Source: Pseudomonas veronii
GTDB taxonomy: Bacteria > Pseudomonadota > Gammaproteobacteria > Pseudomonadales > Pseudomonadaceae
NCBI RefSeq assembly: GCF_001439695.1
Contig: NZ_JYLL01000002.1
Span: 310,001-374,000, forward strand
Reading direction: 5' to 3'
Length of the DNA: 64,000 nt
Every line of letters starts with the position of its first letter. Within the stretch, counting starts at the first letter, position 1. A program made the translations under genes and the position numbers. The notes under the pieces were generated by a model that was not told the origin of the DNA, made no database searches, and was given only the letters and a program-made list of their open reading frames with translations. This document shows positions 62,791 through 64,000 of the stretch, one piece after another.

Positions 62791-63753
62791 TTAACGGGGC
62801 TGAAGTCCGTCGATAAAGCCAACCAGGCGGGTTTCCAGCTCGGCGGCGAGGGGCAATCGCGGGTCGTTGTAGGACGCCAACTGTTGCTTCACCTCCTTGG
62901 GCACGATACGCATCACATGGTTCATGCCTTCGATCACCGTCAGCTCGGCATCGGGCTTGGCGTCCTTCAATTGCCGCGCATCGCCCACACCCACCTGGAT
63001 ATCGTTGGTGCCCTGGATGATAAGCGCGGGCATGCGCAGTCTGGCAAAGGCGGCCGACGGGTCGGCGCGAAACAGGCTGATCAGATACGGTTGCACACTG
63101 GGTCGGAAAATCCCTTCAAGCGGGCCAGGCACATCGGTATCCACTTGGCCGGCCTTGAGGTGATCGAGGATTTCATTGCTGCGCAACTGCAGGGCCGGGG
63201 GCAGGTGACCGGCCAGTTGCTGGCGGATCACCTGGTCGACCGGGCGGGCGCTGCCCGACAGGGAAATCACCCCGGCCGGGTCGAGTTGCGGTGCCGCCAG
63301 GGCGGCCACCAGCGCGCCTTCGCTATGGCCCAGTACGATCAGCGGGCCCATGCGCTTGTCGGCCTTGAGCAGCTTGCCCCAGGCCACGGCGTCGGCCACG
63401 TAGGCGTCGAGGGTCAGGTCGCGTTCATCGGGCGTGGCGGCCAGGCTGGCCGCCACGCCGCGCTTGTCATAGCGCACGCTGGCGATGTTATGCCGGGCCA
63501 GGACCCAGGCCAGGCGCTTGAGGCTGTCGTTGCGCGCGCCGTCGGCACTGTTGCCGTTGCGGTCGGTCGGGCCGGAGCCGGCAATGATCAGCACCACCGG
63601 CACCGGTTTGTCGGACTGCGGTAGCAACAGCGAGCCGAACAGCTCGCCGCTGCCGGTGTCGAGGCTGATGGGCCGTTGCAACACCACGGGGGACGCGGCA
63701 TGCGCTACGGCGGTGAACAGGGTGAGGGTAAACAGCAAAACTCGAAGCATCAT
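62791..63753 (-). CDS. Secreted alpha/beta hydrolase
   Basis: A 320-residue predicted periplasmic hydrolase: signal peptide (about 1-19, 'LTLFTAVAHA'), oxyanion region 'VVLIIAGSGPTDRNGN' near 53-68, nucleophile elbow GHSEGA (Ser near 144) and a C-terminal 'IEGMNHVMRIV' with the catalytic His near 276. The arrangement resembles serine aminopeptidase S33-like esterases; the substrate is unknown. It is divergent from aroC with 142 bases between. The ATG doublet makes the start ambiguous by one codon. Confidence 0.87.
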   Translation of the reverse strand: MMLRVLLFTLTLFTAVAHAASPVVLQRPISLDTGSGELFGSLLLPQSDKPVPVVLIIAGSGPTDRNGNSADGARNDSLKRLAWVLARHNIASVRYDKRGVAASLAATPDERDLTLDAYVADAVAWGKLLKADKRMGPLIVLGHSEGALVAALAAPQLDPAGVISLSGSARPVDQVIRQQLAGHLPPALQLRSNEILDHLKAGQVDTDVPGPLEGIFRPSVQPYLISLFRADPSAAFARLRMPALIIQGTNDIQVGVGDARQLKDAKPDAELTVIEGMNHVMRIVPKEVKQQLASYNDPRLPLAAELETRLVGFIDGLQPR

Positions 63754-63895
63754 TGCGCCATTATTCAGGAGGTGCCGGTTCGACCAACGTCTACCGGTAA
63801 GGTTTCGAGGATGAACTAGTCGGTTGGCCCGCGTATACTGGTGCGCTTGGTTATCACCGCTGAGTGATTACAACTGATTTCACGGAGCGCCCTGC

Positions 63896-64000
63896 ATGTC
63901 CGGCAATACCTTCGGCAAGCTGTTCACTGTCACCACCGCGGGCGAAAGCCATGGCCCGGCGTTGGTCGCCATTGTCGACGGCTGCCCGCCCGGCCTCGAG
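63896..64000 (+). CDS. aroC: Chorismate synthase, N-terminal part (cut by window end)
   Basis: The last enzyme of the shikimate pathway, which makes chorismate from EPSP using reduced FMN. Only 35 residues are visible, but '[20 protein letters not shown]' is the invariant AroC N-terminus (active-site His in 'GESHGPAL'). GGAG lies 11 bases before the ATG. The gene runs on past the window and closes the folE-smr-prmB-aroC block. Confidence 0.96.

Noticed and set aside
1..64000. CRISPR arrays, tRNA or rRNA genes, complete prophage
   Set aside because: No regularly spaced repeats, cloverleaf-like gene ends or phage structural genes were recognised on reading; repeats found are scattered REP-type elements.

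Overview
The window is chromosomal DNA of a fluorescent Pseudomonas, most likely of the P. fluorescens group. GC is high, codon use is strongly G/C-ending, pyoverdine genes are present, and several blocks (pvdS-pvdG-pvdL, dsbG/E/D with dsbR/S, minC-minD-minE, folE-smr-prmB-aroC) keep an order I recall from P. aeruginosa. Two families of REP-like inverted repeats sit in many intergenic gaps. Both end genes are cut by the window.

Layout. 1-0.6 kb: end of a substrate-binding-like protein. 0.6-15.1 kb: first pyoverdine block, with the iron-starvation sigma factor PvdS (Fur box upstream), the type II thioesterase PvdG and the 4298-residue chromophore synthetase PvdL. 15.3-20.8 kb: a periplasmic thiol-redox operon (DsbD, a TlpA/DsbE-like protein, DsbG) divergent from a two-component system resembling copper-sensing DsbRS. 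20.9-23.5 kb: an AmpD-type amidase, then PvdH (makes the diaminobutyrate used by PvdL) and an MbtH-like protein. PvdS-type promoter boxes precede pvdG and pvdH, and possibly mbtH. 23.6-32.6 kb: an MscS-type channel, a 58-residue membrane protein, aminopeptidase ApeB, pseudouridine synthase RluA, MinE/MinD/MinC, a lipid A acyltransferase and a patatin. 32.7-39.2 kb: a Tsx/OmpK porin and a complete urate-to-glyoxylate pathway (PuuD, HiuH, UraD, PuuE, Alc, AllA).

39.2-49.2 kb is accessory DNA: an IS110-family remnant, a type VI secretion cargo cassette (DUF4123 chaperone, DUF3304 lipoprotein, Tle1 phospholipase) that is visibly less GC-rich, a frameshifted antisense gene of unknown family, and a 1754-residue DUF6543 toxin-like protein with no recognised C-terminal domain. 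Beyond it come a LysE exporter and an NCS2 purine permease. The permease promoter carries the same TTGTATACAA palindrome as the urate genes 13 kb away, so the island appears to split one purine regulon.

51.5-57.7 kb: a divergent MarR / aminotransferase-GST pair with two GTCAA-N5-TTGAC palindromes, then a LysR regulator divergent from a CitMHS transporter and a two-gene AtuA-like pair (uncharacterised catabolism). 57.8-64 kb: glutaredoxin, FolE, Smr protein, a small membrane protein, an isochorismatase-fold protein lacking the usual Cys, PrmB, a tail-anchored coiled-coil protein, an alpha/beta hydrolase and the start of AroC.

No rRNA, tRNA or CRISPR array was seen. Family names come from recognising sequence motifs by eye; no search was run.
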